Source of the DNA: Mycobacterium sp. ST-F2
GTDB lineage: Bacteria; Actinomycetota; Actinomycetes; Mycobacteriales; Mycobacteriaceae
Direction of reading: 5' to 3'
Assembly: GCF_001905655.1 (NCBI RefSeq)
Contig: NZ_JMHT01000073.1
Coordinates: forward strand, 62,001-126,000
Length of the DNA: 64,000 nt
Every line of letters begins with the position of its first letter. Positions within the stretch are counted from its first letter, which is position 1. This document shows, one piece after another, positions 43,319 through 51,888 of the stretch. Under the pieces are notes generated by a model, which saw nothing but the letters and a program-made list of their open reading frames with translations, had not been told where the DNA came from and did no database searches. The position numbers and the translations under genes were made by a program.

Positions 43319-44901
43319 ATCTGTCATTGCGCGACCCCGGTAGCCACGGCGACGCGGCGGCCCGGAGCGCTTGCGCGGAGGGCCAGAGCGTCGGCGGCGC
43401 GAGCGCAGCGAGCGCCCTTGGTAGTAATAGGAATGAGTGCCCCCCAGGTAGTTTGGCGGGATCAGACGCACAGGAGCGGAGACGAGTCCGGTTCGGCGCC
43501 CGTGCGATGCTTTGGCAGGCTTCAACGCTGAAGAGCGTGCGAATGTGCGGCCGAGTCATCCGGCAGGACGACTCGAAGGGGTCGGGTACTTCGGGAGCGG
43601 GCGTGACCGTGAAACGTTCGTACGACGGCACCTCGGCTGGCTACGGCAACCTGCTCACGTGCGGGTCGGTATGGGCCTGTCCGCGCTGCGCTGCGGTGAT
43701 TGCATCGAAACGTTCAAAGGAACTCGGCAATGCGATCCGAGCGGCGCACGCGGCTGGCGCTACGTGCTACCTGCTGACTCTGACCATGCGCCATCACAGC
43801 CGTGATGCTCTGTCAGAACTATGGTCTGGTCTATCTGCTGCGTGGCGAAAGACGTTTGGTGTGACGGCCTGGACTGGTGACAAAGGATATGTCCGCAAGG
43901 ACGGGACTCTGCGACCGCCGAGACTGGGAGACGCTGAGCGCTTCGGCGTGGCGGGCCTATGCCGCGCTGTAGAGGTCACACATGGCGACAACGGGTGGCA
44001 CTTGCACGCGCATGTGCTTGTTGTGACGACGAACGGTCTCGGTATCGGTCTACGGGATGATTACAACGAGGTGCTGCGGAAAGCGCTGGGCCACGATGGC
44101 GCGACTCCTGATGTCCTCGTTGACCGGGAATGGCTTGGCAGTGCAGCGTTTTCGTGGACAGTGTGGCGGCGGTGGGCCAAAGGACTAGAGAAGGCCGGTC
44201 TCGAAGCGCCGACGTCGATTGGTGTCGACTTGCGGCTAATCAACGATGGGGGCGAGGAGGTAGTGGGGCGCTACCTATCCAAGGCCACGTACGATGCTGC
44301 GAAGAAGGCGGGGACGGAGATCGCTGCCGGCTCGATCACCAAACAAGGCAAAGGGAACGAAAAGAACGAGTCGCGCAATCGAACGCCCTTTGAAATTCTC
44401 CGTTCGCTAGCCGCGGGGGAGCAGCGCCGTTGGAAGCTGATTGTGGACGCTCGTGTAGTCGCTGTCGTAGCGGATCGCGAGGGCGTGCACCTTGCCGAAC
44501 GCCTCACCGGCGAAGTGAAAACAATTCGACCGCCCGGGGATTGGCGACTATGGGCTGAATACGAGTCTGCGTCGTCTGGCCGTGCGCAACTCGTTTGGTC
44601 GCGTACTCGAAGGGACGACGAGAGTCATCGGCAGAGGCTATGGAACGTGGTCCTCGCATCGAGAGGGGATTCGGCCGAGAGGTCAAACGAGGAGCTGGCC
44701 GACGAACGGCAAGAGGGCGAAGTAATTGTGACGATCAGCCGAAATGGCTGGAAGTCGATGCTGCGCAGTCCGGCATGGCTCGCGGAATTGCTTGATCTCG
44801 TTGAGGCGAATACCTCTGCCGCCTATGGGTGGCTCCGAGACCGCGAGATAGAGTTAATTGAACCCGCCCACTCATCGGACGCGCGAGCGCGGGCTGCATA
44901 G
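43315..44901 (+). CDS. Rolling-circle replication initiator, HUH endonuclease (RepSA-like)
   Basis: A 528-residue replication initiator. Motif 1 is YLLTLTMRH (about 152-160). The metal-binding HUH motif is GWHLHAHVLVV (His231, His233). The nicking motif is VGRYLSKATYD with Tyr320 and Lys323 (YxxK). A zinc-like CGSVWACPRCAAVI (116-129) precedes motif 1, as in actinobacterial plasmid Rep proteins. It nicks the double-strand origin and starts rolling-circle copying of the excised element. The N-terminal 60 residues are low complexity, and that DNA (43330-43440) is rich in GCGAGCGC repeats. The ATG overlaps the previous stop (ATGA). Confidence 0.9.
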   Translation: MNLSLRDPGSHGDAAARSACAEGQSVGGASAASALGSNRNECPPGSLAGSDAQERRRVRFGARAMLWQASTLKSVRMCGRVIRQDDSKGSGTSGAGVTVKRSYDGTSAGYGNLLTCGSVWACPRCAAVIASKRSKELGNAIRAAHAAGATCYLLTLTMRHHSRDALSELWSGLSAAWRKTFGVTAWTGDKGYVRKDGTLRPPRLGDAERFGVAGLCRAVEVTHGDNGWHLHAHVLVVTTNGLGIGLRDDYNEVLRKALGHDGATPDVLVDREWLGSAAFSWTVWRRWAKGLEKAGLEAPTSIGVDLRLINDGGEEVVGRYLSKATYDAAKKAGTEIAAGSITKQGKGNEKNESRNRTPFEILRSLAAGEQRRWKLIVDARVVAVVADREGVHLAERLTGEVKTIRPPGDWRLWAEYESASSGRAQLVWSRTRRDDESHRQRLWNVVLASRGDSAERSNEELADERQEGEVIVTISRNGWKSMLRSPAWLAELLDLVEANTSAAYGWLRDREIELIEPAHSSDARARAA

Positions 44902-44954
44902 CAGATGGTCGATGCCAGGTTCTGGAGCCTCCGCGGCTCGGTGACGCAGCTCGC

Positions 44955-45563
44955 CTAAATGGAGAGCGCCATTTGATGTGGAAGGTGAGCTGGCTCAAGG
45001 AGTTCGACGAGGTATGGATACGTCAACGTGGCGGAAAACGCGACGCGATGGGGTCGTTCCGTTGGGTTGCTGACTGATACACGCCGGACTACAGCCGTGA
45101 CTTGCGAGGACCCAAGCTCGGTGCCATTGCGAAAGTTCCGGAGCTCGGATCGGTACAACAAAGGGCCGTCTGCGGAATCGTCGCGCAGCTCTTTGTTGCT
45201 TGAACAAACTAGAGCAAAATGCCGACGTTGTCGGCCGGGGGCGTAGCGGCTGGACACGACTGAATGTTCGGGCATCTCGAAGTCGGAGCCGTCCATCCCC
45301 TTGGCGGCCGACCACGTCGCGACAAACTGCGGGGACACGTCAATATTTGCTGGTGCTGAGAGCATTGGGGTGAACAGGATCATCGGAGACTTGGTAACGG
45401 ATAGTAAGGCGGTCAGCGATGGCCAGATGCTGGTACCAATACCCCATAGGAAGACACCTCCATTCTTGTATCTCTCGCGCTCCTTCCGGGCGAGAATACT
45501 GCCTGCCTCCTCGCCGGCTTCAGTACCAAACTTGCTCCAACAGAAAGAATCTGGCAGCAGCAC
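44955..45563 (-). CDS. Unknown protein, related to the one at 47365-47925
   Basis: A 202-residue protein beginning MLLPDSFCWSKFGTEAGEEA. The GTG start at 45563 was chosen because GGGGGAGA precedes it and because it aligns with the start of the second family member. Shared features with the protein at 47365-47925 are DS near residue 6, KxGT at about 11, I-x-x-RK at about 24 and a WGxG box at about 40, followed by a hydrophobic strand (SPMILFTPM). It lies alone, divergent from the ImmA/PIN pair, with a 144-nt gap. No function is known to me. A DNA- or nucleotide-related role is a guess from context. Confidence 0.75.
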   Translation of the reverse strand: MLLPDSFCWSKFGTEAGEEAGSILARKERERYKNGGVFLWGIGTSIWPSLTALLSVTKSPMILFTPMLSAPANIDVSPQFVATWSAAKGMDGSDFEMPEHSVVSSRYAPGRQRRHFALVCSSNKELRDDSADGPLLYRSELRNFRNGTELGSSQVTAVVRRVSVSNPTERPHRVAFSATLTYPYLVELLEPAHLPHQMALSI

Positions 45564-45707
45564 TCTCTCCCCCTTGTGGCTTAAAGGAAGCTCTAGCGGC
45601 GAGCATACGACGCACCGCCGACAAGCGGTGCGTGATTGTACGGGCATGTTGGCATAGAGTCGAACAGACGGTGTTCGCGGTCCCGTGGGAGGGCGGTATT
45701 CAGTAGA

Positions 45708-46709
45708 TTGGCCGGTGTCGAGCAGTCGCTGCGTCGTGACCTGGAGAATGCCGGTCTCACGCGCGCGGCCATAGATGCAATCTGGCCGGAGTGGTGGAGC
45801 GCCGAGGCCGAGTCCTCGCTGTCGGCCTCAACCGAACTTCGATACACAGTCGCTAGGCGACTCGGGCTGTCGCCGCGCGCACTGATGGACGGAGAAACTC
45901 AGTTCGTTTGGCGTGACGAAGCGAAGTACAAGAACCTTGGGGCTACCACGCCAGCCGAGCAGGGAATACTCACGTCGTTCGGTGTGGCAGTCGGCAAGGC
46001 CCTCCTCTCAGTCGCGACTCCGCCGGCTGCATCGTTGCCGACGAACCCCACAGAGCTGCGAGCCGCGATTCTGAAGTCTGGTCGCCTCGTCGGACTATCG
46101 GAATTGCTTCTTTCTTGCTGGTCAGCGGGAATTGCAGTTGCCCAGCTGAGGGTATTTCCCTTAAGCGCAAAAAGGATGCATGCTATGACGGTCAAAGTCG
46201 GAGACCGTTACGCGATTCTGCTAGGCACCCGCTCGGCGTACCCACCACAGGCCTCGTTTATCGTGGCACATGAATTGGGTCATATAATGGCCGGTCATCT
46301 TCGAGATAACCCTGCACTGCTTGATGTCGAAGATCCGCTGGACATGGCCGATCGTGACGCCGAGGAAGTCGAGGCCGACGAGTACGCGCTGTCCCTTCTA
46401 ACGGGATTTGCCGACTTACGTGTGGTAGCAGATGTAAGCAGATATAGTGCCACCCAGGTGGCTCGGGCTGCAATCAAAGAAGCCGCTTCCGCGCAAATTG
46501 ATCCCGGAACGCTGGCACTTTGCCTCGCGCATTCTACTGGTAATTGGAAGCAGTCAGTCGGTGCTCTAAAGATAATCTACAGTGGACAGCCAGTTGGTGA
46601 TGTGGGCTTGTTCGTTAACCATGTGGCGCGGACGCAACTAAACCTGTCGGGCATTGACGATCGCAGTCGATACCTAACTCGGATCCTTGATCTCGACGTA
46701 GCGGGTTAA
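45708..46709 (+). CDS. ImmA/IrrE-family metallopeptidase with N-terminal helical region
   Basis: A 333-residue protein. The zinc-protease motif is AHELGHIMAGH (HExxH at 188-192), with downstream acidic ligands in DAEEVEADEYALSLL. The N-terminal part (SASTELRYTVARRLGLSPRALMDG) resembles the end of an Xre helix-turn-helix domain. ImmA/IrrE proteases cleave repressors or antitoxins to release a response. It is followed after 3 nt by a PIN-domain gene, an arrangement that suggests a toxin-antitoxin or defence pair. The TTG at 45708 is preferred, with GGGAGGG upstream; an earlier in-frame TTG at 45636 has no ribosome site. Confidence 0.85.
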   Translation: MAGVEQSLRRDLENAGLTRAAIDAIWPEWWSAEAESSLSASTELRYTVARRLGLSPRALMDGETQFVWRDEAKYKNLGATTPAEQGILTSFGVAVGKALLSVATPPAASLPTNPTELRAAILKSGRLVGLSELLLSCWSAGIAVAQLRVFPLSAKRMHAMTVKVGDRYAILLGTRSAYPPQASFIVAHELGHIMAGHLRDNPALLDVEDPLDMADRDAEEVEADEYALSLLTGFADLRVVADVSRYSATQVARAAIKEAASAQIDPGTLALCLAHSTGNWKQSVGALKIIYSGQPVGDVGLFVNHVARTQLNLSGIDDRSRYLTRILDLDVAG

Positions 46710-46712
46710 CTA

Positions 46713-47375
46713 TTGGCGACCGTAATCGATAACGATGTCCTGATGAAGTTCGCTGCCTATGGCCTGATGCCAGAGCTTGGGGCCACTTTGGCGCCTTTGG
46801 GCTCCATGCACATTCTCGGTGCTGCTCGCTTCATTATTAGGCGTGCCTTGAAGCGAGCGGAAGGTGCTGATAGCGAGGCCCTGAAGTTGGCTTTTGCGGA
46901 TTTTATCGAGGGCGTGAACGAGCTGGAACCGACCGAAGATGAAATTGCGCTAGCAACAGAGATAGAGGAGTTCGCAAATCGCAGCTTACTGGAGTTTGAC
47001 GCCGGTGAGAGCCAACTATGCGCAATTGCAATCATCCGTGCAATGGACGCTGTCATCACTGGTGACAAGCGTGCGATACAAGCCGCCGAAGCGGTTAGCG
47101 AGTCTATAGCTGAGCTGTCAAGTCTATTCGGCAAGCTTGTTTGTTTGGAACAACTGATGATTGGTGTGATAACGGCCTTCGGTGACGATAACATTCGTCC
47201 GCAGGTATGCGCGTCGAAGGCAGTCGACACCGCCCTGTCGATATGTTTTAAGTGCTGGAGCCCTGAGATCGCCGACAAAGAGAGCATACGACTGGCTCTC
47301 CAAAGTTACATCGAGAGCTTGAGGTCGGATGCCCCGCGACTGCTGTACACGGGGATCGCGTTCCCTAGTTCTTGA
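46713..47375 (+). CDS. PIN-like domain protein (putative RNase toxin)
   Basis: A 220-residue protein. Residues 1-125 fit a PIN domain: acidic residues Asp6/Asp8 in VIDNDVLMKF, Asp96 and Glu99 in FDAGESQLCAIAI, and Asp112 and Asp118 in DAVITGDKRAI. PIN proteins are Mg2+-dependent RNases, often toxins. The rest is helical. The TTG start is 3 nt after the peptidase stop, so translation is coupled. The 3' end overlaps the convergent gene by 11 nt. Confidence 0.8.
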   Translation: MATVIDNDVLMKFAAYGLMPELGATLAPLGSMHILGAARFIIRRALKRAEGADSEALKLAFADFIEGVNELEPTEDEIALATEIEEFANRSLLEFDAGESQLCAIAIIRAMDAVITGDKRAIQAAEAVSESIAELSSLFGKLVCLEQLMIGVITAFGDDNIRPQVCASKAVDTALSICFKCWSPEIADKESIRLALQSYIESLRSDAPRLLYTGIAFPSS

Positions 47376-47925
47376 GGAAAACCGCGTATGGCTCAATTAG
47401 TTCGGCGACGAACCCGATTGTCTTGATTACGTGGTCGGAAGGCGAGTCCACGTCGTTCGTGATTTCGAGGCAAGCCTTGTCCACTCTGCCTTGCACGTAC
47501 TTGTTGCCGCGCTTGCCCTTGCTGTTTCCAACCGCGACGCGAGTCATCGCCAAGTCAAGTTCATCCTCGGTTTGCTCCAGCGATTTCACACATAGGGCGT
47601 AGCGAGATCCAAGGACGTTTATTCCTTTCGGAATTTCAGTCCATTCGATACCATCCGGAGAAGAGTATTCAGCGCGAACCTGTTCCGCAAAATGCTTGGA
47701 ATTCATGGGTTCCATTGCAAGTATGATCCGTCCTCCTGCCGCAGTACGCGATCGAGCGAAGGGTTGGACCATGGTCGCGGGGTGGCAGGTGTTACCCCCA
47801 TAGCCCCACATCGCCAGGCCGGTGTCCTCTATCTCCTTTCTTTTGCGCTCGATGATTTCAGTTAAGTCCTCTCGCGCGTGGGTGCCGATTTTCATATATA
47901 AAATCGAGTCGCCCGGATTCAGCAT
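47365..47925 (-). CDS. Unknown protein, partner of the BpsA-like gene and related to the one at 44955-45563
   Basis: A 186-residue protein beginning MLNPGDSILYMKIGTHARED. It shares with the protein at 44955-45563 the spacing DS...KxGT...I-x-x-RK...G-x-x-x-WG-x-G (WGYGGNTCHP here, WGIGTSIWP there) and a hydrophobic strand after it. The C-terminal half is different. The ATG is preceded by AGGAG, which overlaps the stop codon of the upstream BpsA-like gene, so the pair is an operon. No function is known to me. Confidence 0.78.
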   Translation of the reverse strand: MLNPGDSILYMKIGTHAREDLTEIIERKRKEIEDTGLAMWGYGGNTCHPATMVQPFARSRTAAGGRIILAMEPMNSKHFAEQVRAEYSSPDGIEWTEIPKGINVLGSRYALCVKSLEQTEDELDLAMTRVAVGNSKGKRGNKYVQGRVDKACLEITNDVDSPSDHVIKTIGFVAELIEPYAVFLKN

Positions 47926-47935
47926 ATTATTTCTC

Positions 47936-48757
47936 CTATAGTAAATCGAAGAAGTATTCTTCCTCACTAGCTTTCCCGTAGTCAACGCGTTTGCGTTCAC
48001 GGACGTATCGCACGCGAGGACTCTGCGATTGCCCGTAGAAGTTTTCCAGCACGGCCGGATCATCGATACGGTCCGATTTTCCTCGATCGGCATTGCCGGG
48101 GAGCGACGAAACGATCAGGTTGCACGAGCGTAGTTCCGGATTGTCGTCAAGGTGGTAACTGTGTAGCTTCGGCATCATTCGACTGACGTAGAAGCCACCT
48201 GCGGCAGCAAACGACTGGACGCTGGCCAGCACGCTCTTTGGCCAGTCGAGATCCTCATCGTCGGCAATGACGATTACGCCATCGCCAGCGTAGCCAAGCG
48301 CCTCCATTCCGCGCTGCACAAAGACATTTACACTGCTGCCGTTGTTGCTAGCTCCCCAGGGTGGGTTCGTGTAAAAGCAGTCGAATCTTCGAAGGTCAGG
48401 GAGTGGGTCAAGGCAGTTGTAACGTATTCCCTCAAGGGACGCTAGTCGTTCGCGATCAGCGAAACGGTTTATCGCTCCTACAATTCGCTCGTCGAAGTCT
48501 AGGACTGTAATCTTGGACGGGCCATAAGGCACAATTTCCCGTGCGTGCAAATAGGCAACACAGACGCTGATGGAGTCTCCGTCGCCAATGAAGACCAATT
48601 GCTTATCTCGCGCCCAGTTGGCGATGAATTCGCTTTGCATCACCATGTCGCCGGTCTTCATGTAAATCTGATCAAACTCGCGGATTGGGCGCGGGCGGTT
48701 TTGAATTACGTCGGACACTGCATTGATTGCTGCTTTAAGATCAATTTCTGGTGCCAC
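47936..48757 (-). CDS. BpsA-like (bis-aminopropyl spermidine synthase family) transferase domain protein
   Basis: A 273-residue Rossmann-fold protein. RPRPIREFDQIYMKTGDM (residues 21-38) matches the RPxPxxxYDQ start of the BpsA (former DUF43) catalytic domain. FIGDGDSISVCVAYL (57-70) is the nucleotide-side loop, VLDFDER follows, and CFYTNPPWGASNN (127-139) is the NPPW motif shared with aminopropyl- and amino-methyltransferases. Archaeal BpsA makes branched polyamines; small relatives in mobile elements may modify something else. The GTG at 48757 has AAGGGGGG upstream; longer frames to 49042 look non-coding. Confidence 0.72.
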   Translation of the reverse strand: MAPEIDLKAAINAVSDVIQNRPRPIREFDQIYMKTGDMVMQSEFIANWARDKQLVFIGDGDSISVCVAYLHAREIVPYGPSKITVLDFDERIVGAINRFADRERLASLEGIRYNCLDPLPDLRRFDCFYTNPPWGASNNGSSVNVFVQRGMEALGYAGDGVIVIADDEDLDWPKSVLASVQSFAAAGGFYVSRMMPKLHSYHLDDNPELRSCNLIVSSLPGNADRGKSDRIDDPAVLENFYGQSQSPRVRYVRERKRVDYGKASEEEYFFDLL

Positions 48758-49096
48758 TAACTTGCCCCCCTTGATTCCGCCTCTCTCCACAGTATCTGCC
48801 GGCGTGCGCCGGTGGCAGTAGCGACACTGGTGCTTCGGCGCGCTGCGGCGCGGCGGGTGGGTTGTCAACCGTTGGTTTGCGGGGCGTTTGTGAGCCGTTC
48901 TGGTCTGGATGGAGACCTTCGGTTCAAAGCCGGACGTTAGGCGCCGCCTACCTACGTGATGCCGTGTCTCGTTTGTCGAGAATGAATTCGTCTTGCGTCT
49001 TGTCTCACCTGGCCACGGGTGGTTAGAGGCTCTGGTCAGCATGGAGCCGCCTGCCGGATTGCTTACTGCGACCTAGATCGCGATGAGCAATCGGCG
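48758..49096. other. Intergenic region without a recognisable gene
   Basis: About 340 nt between two minus-strand genes. A short dyad (CCGGCG-TG-CGCCGG, around 48799-48812) is visible. No frame with a ribosome site or conserved motif was seen. It should contain the promoter of the BpsA-like operon and the end of the MFS transcript. Confidence 0.5.
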
Positions 49097-50638
49097 TCAT
49101 CGTGCGATTGGCTTCGCTGTTGTGTGTGCCGCTTCTCGCTGTGATGGGATGACTTTGAGGGCGACTGCGGCGGCGATGGCCAGCAGAGCTGCGGCGATGA
49201 GGGAGACGCTTTGGACACCAAAAGTGAAGGCGTGCTGGGCTTCTGCGAGGAGGGCGGGCGAGTTCGGCAGCTGGTAGGTGGCGGTGGCAAGCGAGTCGTG
49301 GAGGGCGTCGCGGTCGGGGGCGCTGACGTTATCGGGCAGTTGCAGGCTCGCCCGGTAGATGACGGTGTGCAGGGTGCCCAGTACGGCGATGCCGAGGGCG
49401 ACTCCGAACTCGTAGGCGGTTTCGGAGATGGACGCGGCCGCTCCGGCGCGCTCGGGTGGCGCGGCGCTGACCACAGCATCGGTGGACAGGGTCATCGCGG
49501 CCCCGACTCCGAGGCCGATGACGGCCAGAGAGACGCCCATGCCCCAGTAGGTGGACCATCCTTCGGTGATGGCCAGGCCGACCAGACCAAGAGCGGAGAG
49601 GGCGAGGCCGGCGGCGATGGCGCGGCCGCGGCCCAGGCGGGTGAGCAGGTAGCCGACGATCCCGACGACCGCGATGGTGGCGACGGTGGCGGGCAGCTCA
49701 GCCAGTCCGGCTTGGAAGGGGGTCATGCCCATGACGAGTTGGAGATGTTGGGAGAAGAAGAACATGACGCCGATGAAGGCGAAGATGGCGATGGCGTCAG
49801 CGGCAACGGCGCCGCTGAACGCCGGCTGCCGGAACAGGCTGACATCGATAAGCGGTTGTGGCAGGCCGCGTTGGCGTCGCACGAACGCCCATCCCGCGCC
49901 GACGCCGAGTGCGATGGTGGCGGGCACGGTCCAATCGAGTCCGGTGCCGACAGCGTGTTTCACCGCAAAAACGATGGACACGATCGCGGTGACCGACAGC
50001 GCCGCTGAGGTGAGGTCCAACCGGGCGCCGTGAGGGTTCTTCGACTCGGGGATGAGCACGAGGCCGGCGATGACGACGATGATCATCAGCGGAACGTTGA
50101 TGAGAAACACTGAGCCCCACCAGTAATGCTCGAGCAGGAACCCGCCGATGAGCGGGCCGAGCGCGGCTCCGCCGGTGGCGCCGGCGGTCCAGGCGGCGAT
50201 CGCGGTGGTGCGTTGAACGGGGTCGTCGAACAGGTTGCGGGCAATCGAGAGTGTGGAGGGCATGATGGTCGCTCCGGCGACGCCGAGCAGTACGCGGGCG
50301 GCGATCAGCATTTCCGGCGTGGTGGAGAACGCGGCGAGTGCGGAGGCGAGGCCGAATCCGATGCTGCCGATCAGGAGTAGTCGTTTGCGGCCGATGCGGT
50401 CGGCGAGGTTTCCCATGGTGACCAGGAGCCCGGCCAGGGCGAAGGAGTAGACGTCGCCAATCCAGAGCATCTGGGTGGCGGTGGGTGCGATGTCGGCGGT
50501 CAGCGCGGGGACGGCGAGATAGAGCACGGTGCCGTCGATGGCCAACAGAACGGTGGCGAGCATCAAGACGCCGAGGGCCGACCACTCACGTAGCCCCGCT
50601 TTAACCGGTGCAGCCTCGACGCGAGGTGGGGTGTTCAT
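49097..50638 (-). CDS. DHA2-family MFS efflux transporter (AICE cargo)
   Basis: A 513-residue 14-TM exporter. TM1 is LMLATVLLAIDGTVLYLAVPAL, motif A is GNLADRIGRKRLLLIGS, and motif C is AGATGGAALGPLIGGFLLEHYWW. The start ATG overlaps the P450 stop (ATGA), so it is the third gene of the desaturase-P450-MFS operon. It probably exports the product or substrate of those enzymes, or a toxic compound sensed by the TetR regulator. Confidence 0.9.
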   Translation of the reverse strand: MNTPPRVEAAPVKAGLREWSALGVLMLATVLLAIDGTVLYLAVPALTADIAPTATQMLWIGDVYSFALAGLLVTMGNLADRIGRKRLLLIGSIGFGLASALAAFSTTPEMLIAARVLLGVAGATIMPSTLSIARNLFDDPVQRTTAIAAWTAGATGGAALGPLIGGFLLEHYWWGSVFLINVPLMIIVVIAGLVLIPESKNPHGARLDLTSAALSVTAIVSIVFAVKHAVGTGLDWTVPATIALGVGAGWAFVRRQRGLPQPLIDVSLFRQPAFSGAVAADAIAIFAFIGVMFFFSQHLQLVMGMTPFQAGLAELPATVATIAVVGIVGYLLTRLGRGRAIAAGLALSALGLVGLAITEGWSTYWGMGVSLAVIGLGVGAAMTLSTDAVVSAAPPERAGAAASISETAYEFGVALGIAVLGTLHTVIYRASLQLPDNVSAPDRDALHDSLATATYQLPNSPALLAEAQHAFTFGVQSVSLIAAALLAIAAAVALKVIPSQREAAHTTAKPIAR

Positions 50639-51882
50639 GGGGCGGTGGGCTTTCTGGTGAGGTTGACGGGCAGGTGCGACATGCCGCGCAGGCTGACGTT
50701 GGGCCGGTAGGTCGGGTCGCCGGCGAGTTCGGCATGCGGGAACCGGCTGGTGAGTGCGGTGAGTGCGGTGACGGCTTCGAGGCGGGCCAGGGGTGCGCCG
50801 AGGCAGAAGTGTGCGCCGTGGCCGAAGGCGAGATGGCGGAACGCGGGCCGGTCGGGGTCGAAGTCGTCGGGGCGGTCGTATTCGGCGGGGTCGCGGTGCG
50901 CAGCCCCCAGCAGCATGACTGCGGAGTCTCCGGCGGGCACCACGGTGTCGCCGATGATCATGTCGCGTTCGGCGATGCGGTCCGACAGTTGCACTGGCGG
51001 ATCCCAGCGCAGGGTTTCTTCGACCACGGCGGGCATGCGGTCGGGGTTCTCGGCGGCGGCGTTCCACTGGCCGGGGTGGGTGAGCATGGCCAGTGTGGCG
51101 TTGCCGATGAGGTTGACCGTGGTTTCGTGGCCGGCGACAAACAGCAGCTCGCAGGTGGCCACGATCTCGTCTTCGGTGAGATGCTCACCGGCCTCTTCGG
51201 CGGCAACCAGGGCAGACATCAGGTCATCGCGCGGTGCGCTGCGTCGCTCGCGTATCAGTTCGCGCAGGTAGTCATACATCCATGTGGCGGCATCGAGACG
51301 CTCTTGGCGGCCCGCGTCGAGGTCACCGACAGCTGGGAGGAAGTCGTCGAGGCCTTGGGCGATGAGCTTGGAGGCGTGCCCGAAGCGGGGCTCGTCCTCG
51401 ACGGGGACGCCGAGCAGCCGGCAGATGACGATGACTGGCAGCGGGTAGGCGAGGTCTTCGATGACATCGCCGGTGTCGGCGACGCGGCCGAGGAGGTCGT
51501 TGACGATCGTGGTGATCTCGGGTCCCAGCTCGCGAATTCTCCGCGGGGAGAACGCTTTCTGGGCCAGTTTGCGGAGCCGGGTGTGATCGGGCGGATCGAG
51601 GATGAGGAAGCTGTGGGTGTCGAAATCCGCGGGGTCGGCGCCGCCGGCGATGGCGTTGCGGACGAGGGTGGATTTGCGGCGGTCAACGGCGCCGTCGGGG
51701 TGCCGCAGGATTTGGTCGCAGTCGGCGTAGCTGCCGAAGACGACCATGTTGAACTCGGGCAGCGCGAACGGTGCGGCGTGGCCGGCGGCGCGGAACGCCG
51801 GGTACGGGTTGGCGCGGACAGCGGGGTCGAAGATCGCTTCGAAGCGCGCCTGGGGGCTGGCGGGAATGGTCGGCACGGTCAT
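50635..51882 (-). CDS. Cytochrome P450 (AICE cargo)
   Basis: A 415-residue bacterial class I P450. The heme-ligand Cys360 is in LAFGHGAHFCLGAPLARLEA, the I-helix oxygen-activation motif is AGHETT (250-255), and the K-helix ExxR is EETLRW (289-292). It needs ferredoxin and reductase partners, which are not in the element and must come from the host. The substrate is unknown. It starts 6 nt after the sterol-desaturase stop and overlaps the MFS start. Confidence 0.94.
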   Translation of the reverse strand: MTVPTIPASPQARFEAIFDPAVRANPYPAFRAAGHAAPFALPEFNMVVFGSYADCDQILRHPDGAVDRRKSTLVRNAIAGGADPADFDTHSFLILDPPDHTRLRKLAQKAFSPRRIRELGPEITTIVNDLLGRVADTGDVIEDLAYPLPVIVICRLLGVPVEDEPRFGHASKLIAQGLDDFLPAVGDLDAGRQERLDAATWMYDYLRELIRERRSAPRDDLMSALVAAEEAGEHLTEDEIVATCELLFVAGHETTVNLIGNATLAMLTHPGQWNAAAENPDRMPAVVEETLRWDPPVQLSDRIAERDMIIGDTVVPAGDSAVMLLGAAHRDPAEYDRPDDFDPDRPAFRHLAFGHGAHFCLGAPLARLEAVTALTALTSRFPHAELAGDPTYRPNVSLRGMSHLPVNLTRKPTAP

Positions 51883-51888
51883 CGTGGG

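Noticed and set aside
48758..49042. N-terminal extension of the BpsA-like gene up to an ATG at 49042
   Set aside because: The extension is Arg/Pro/Thr-rich and unlike a folded domain, while the GTG at 48757 has a near-perfect ribosome site.
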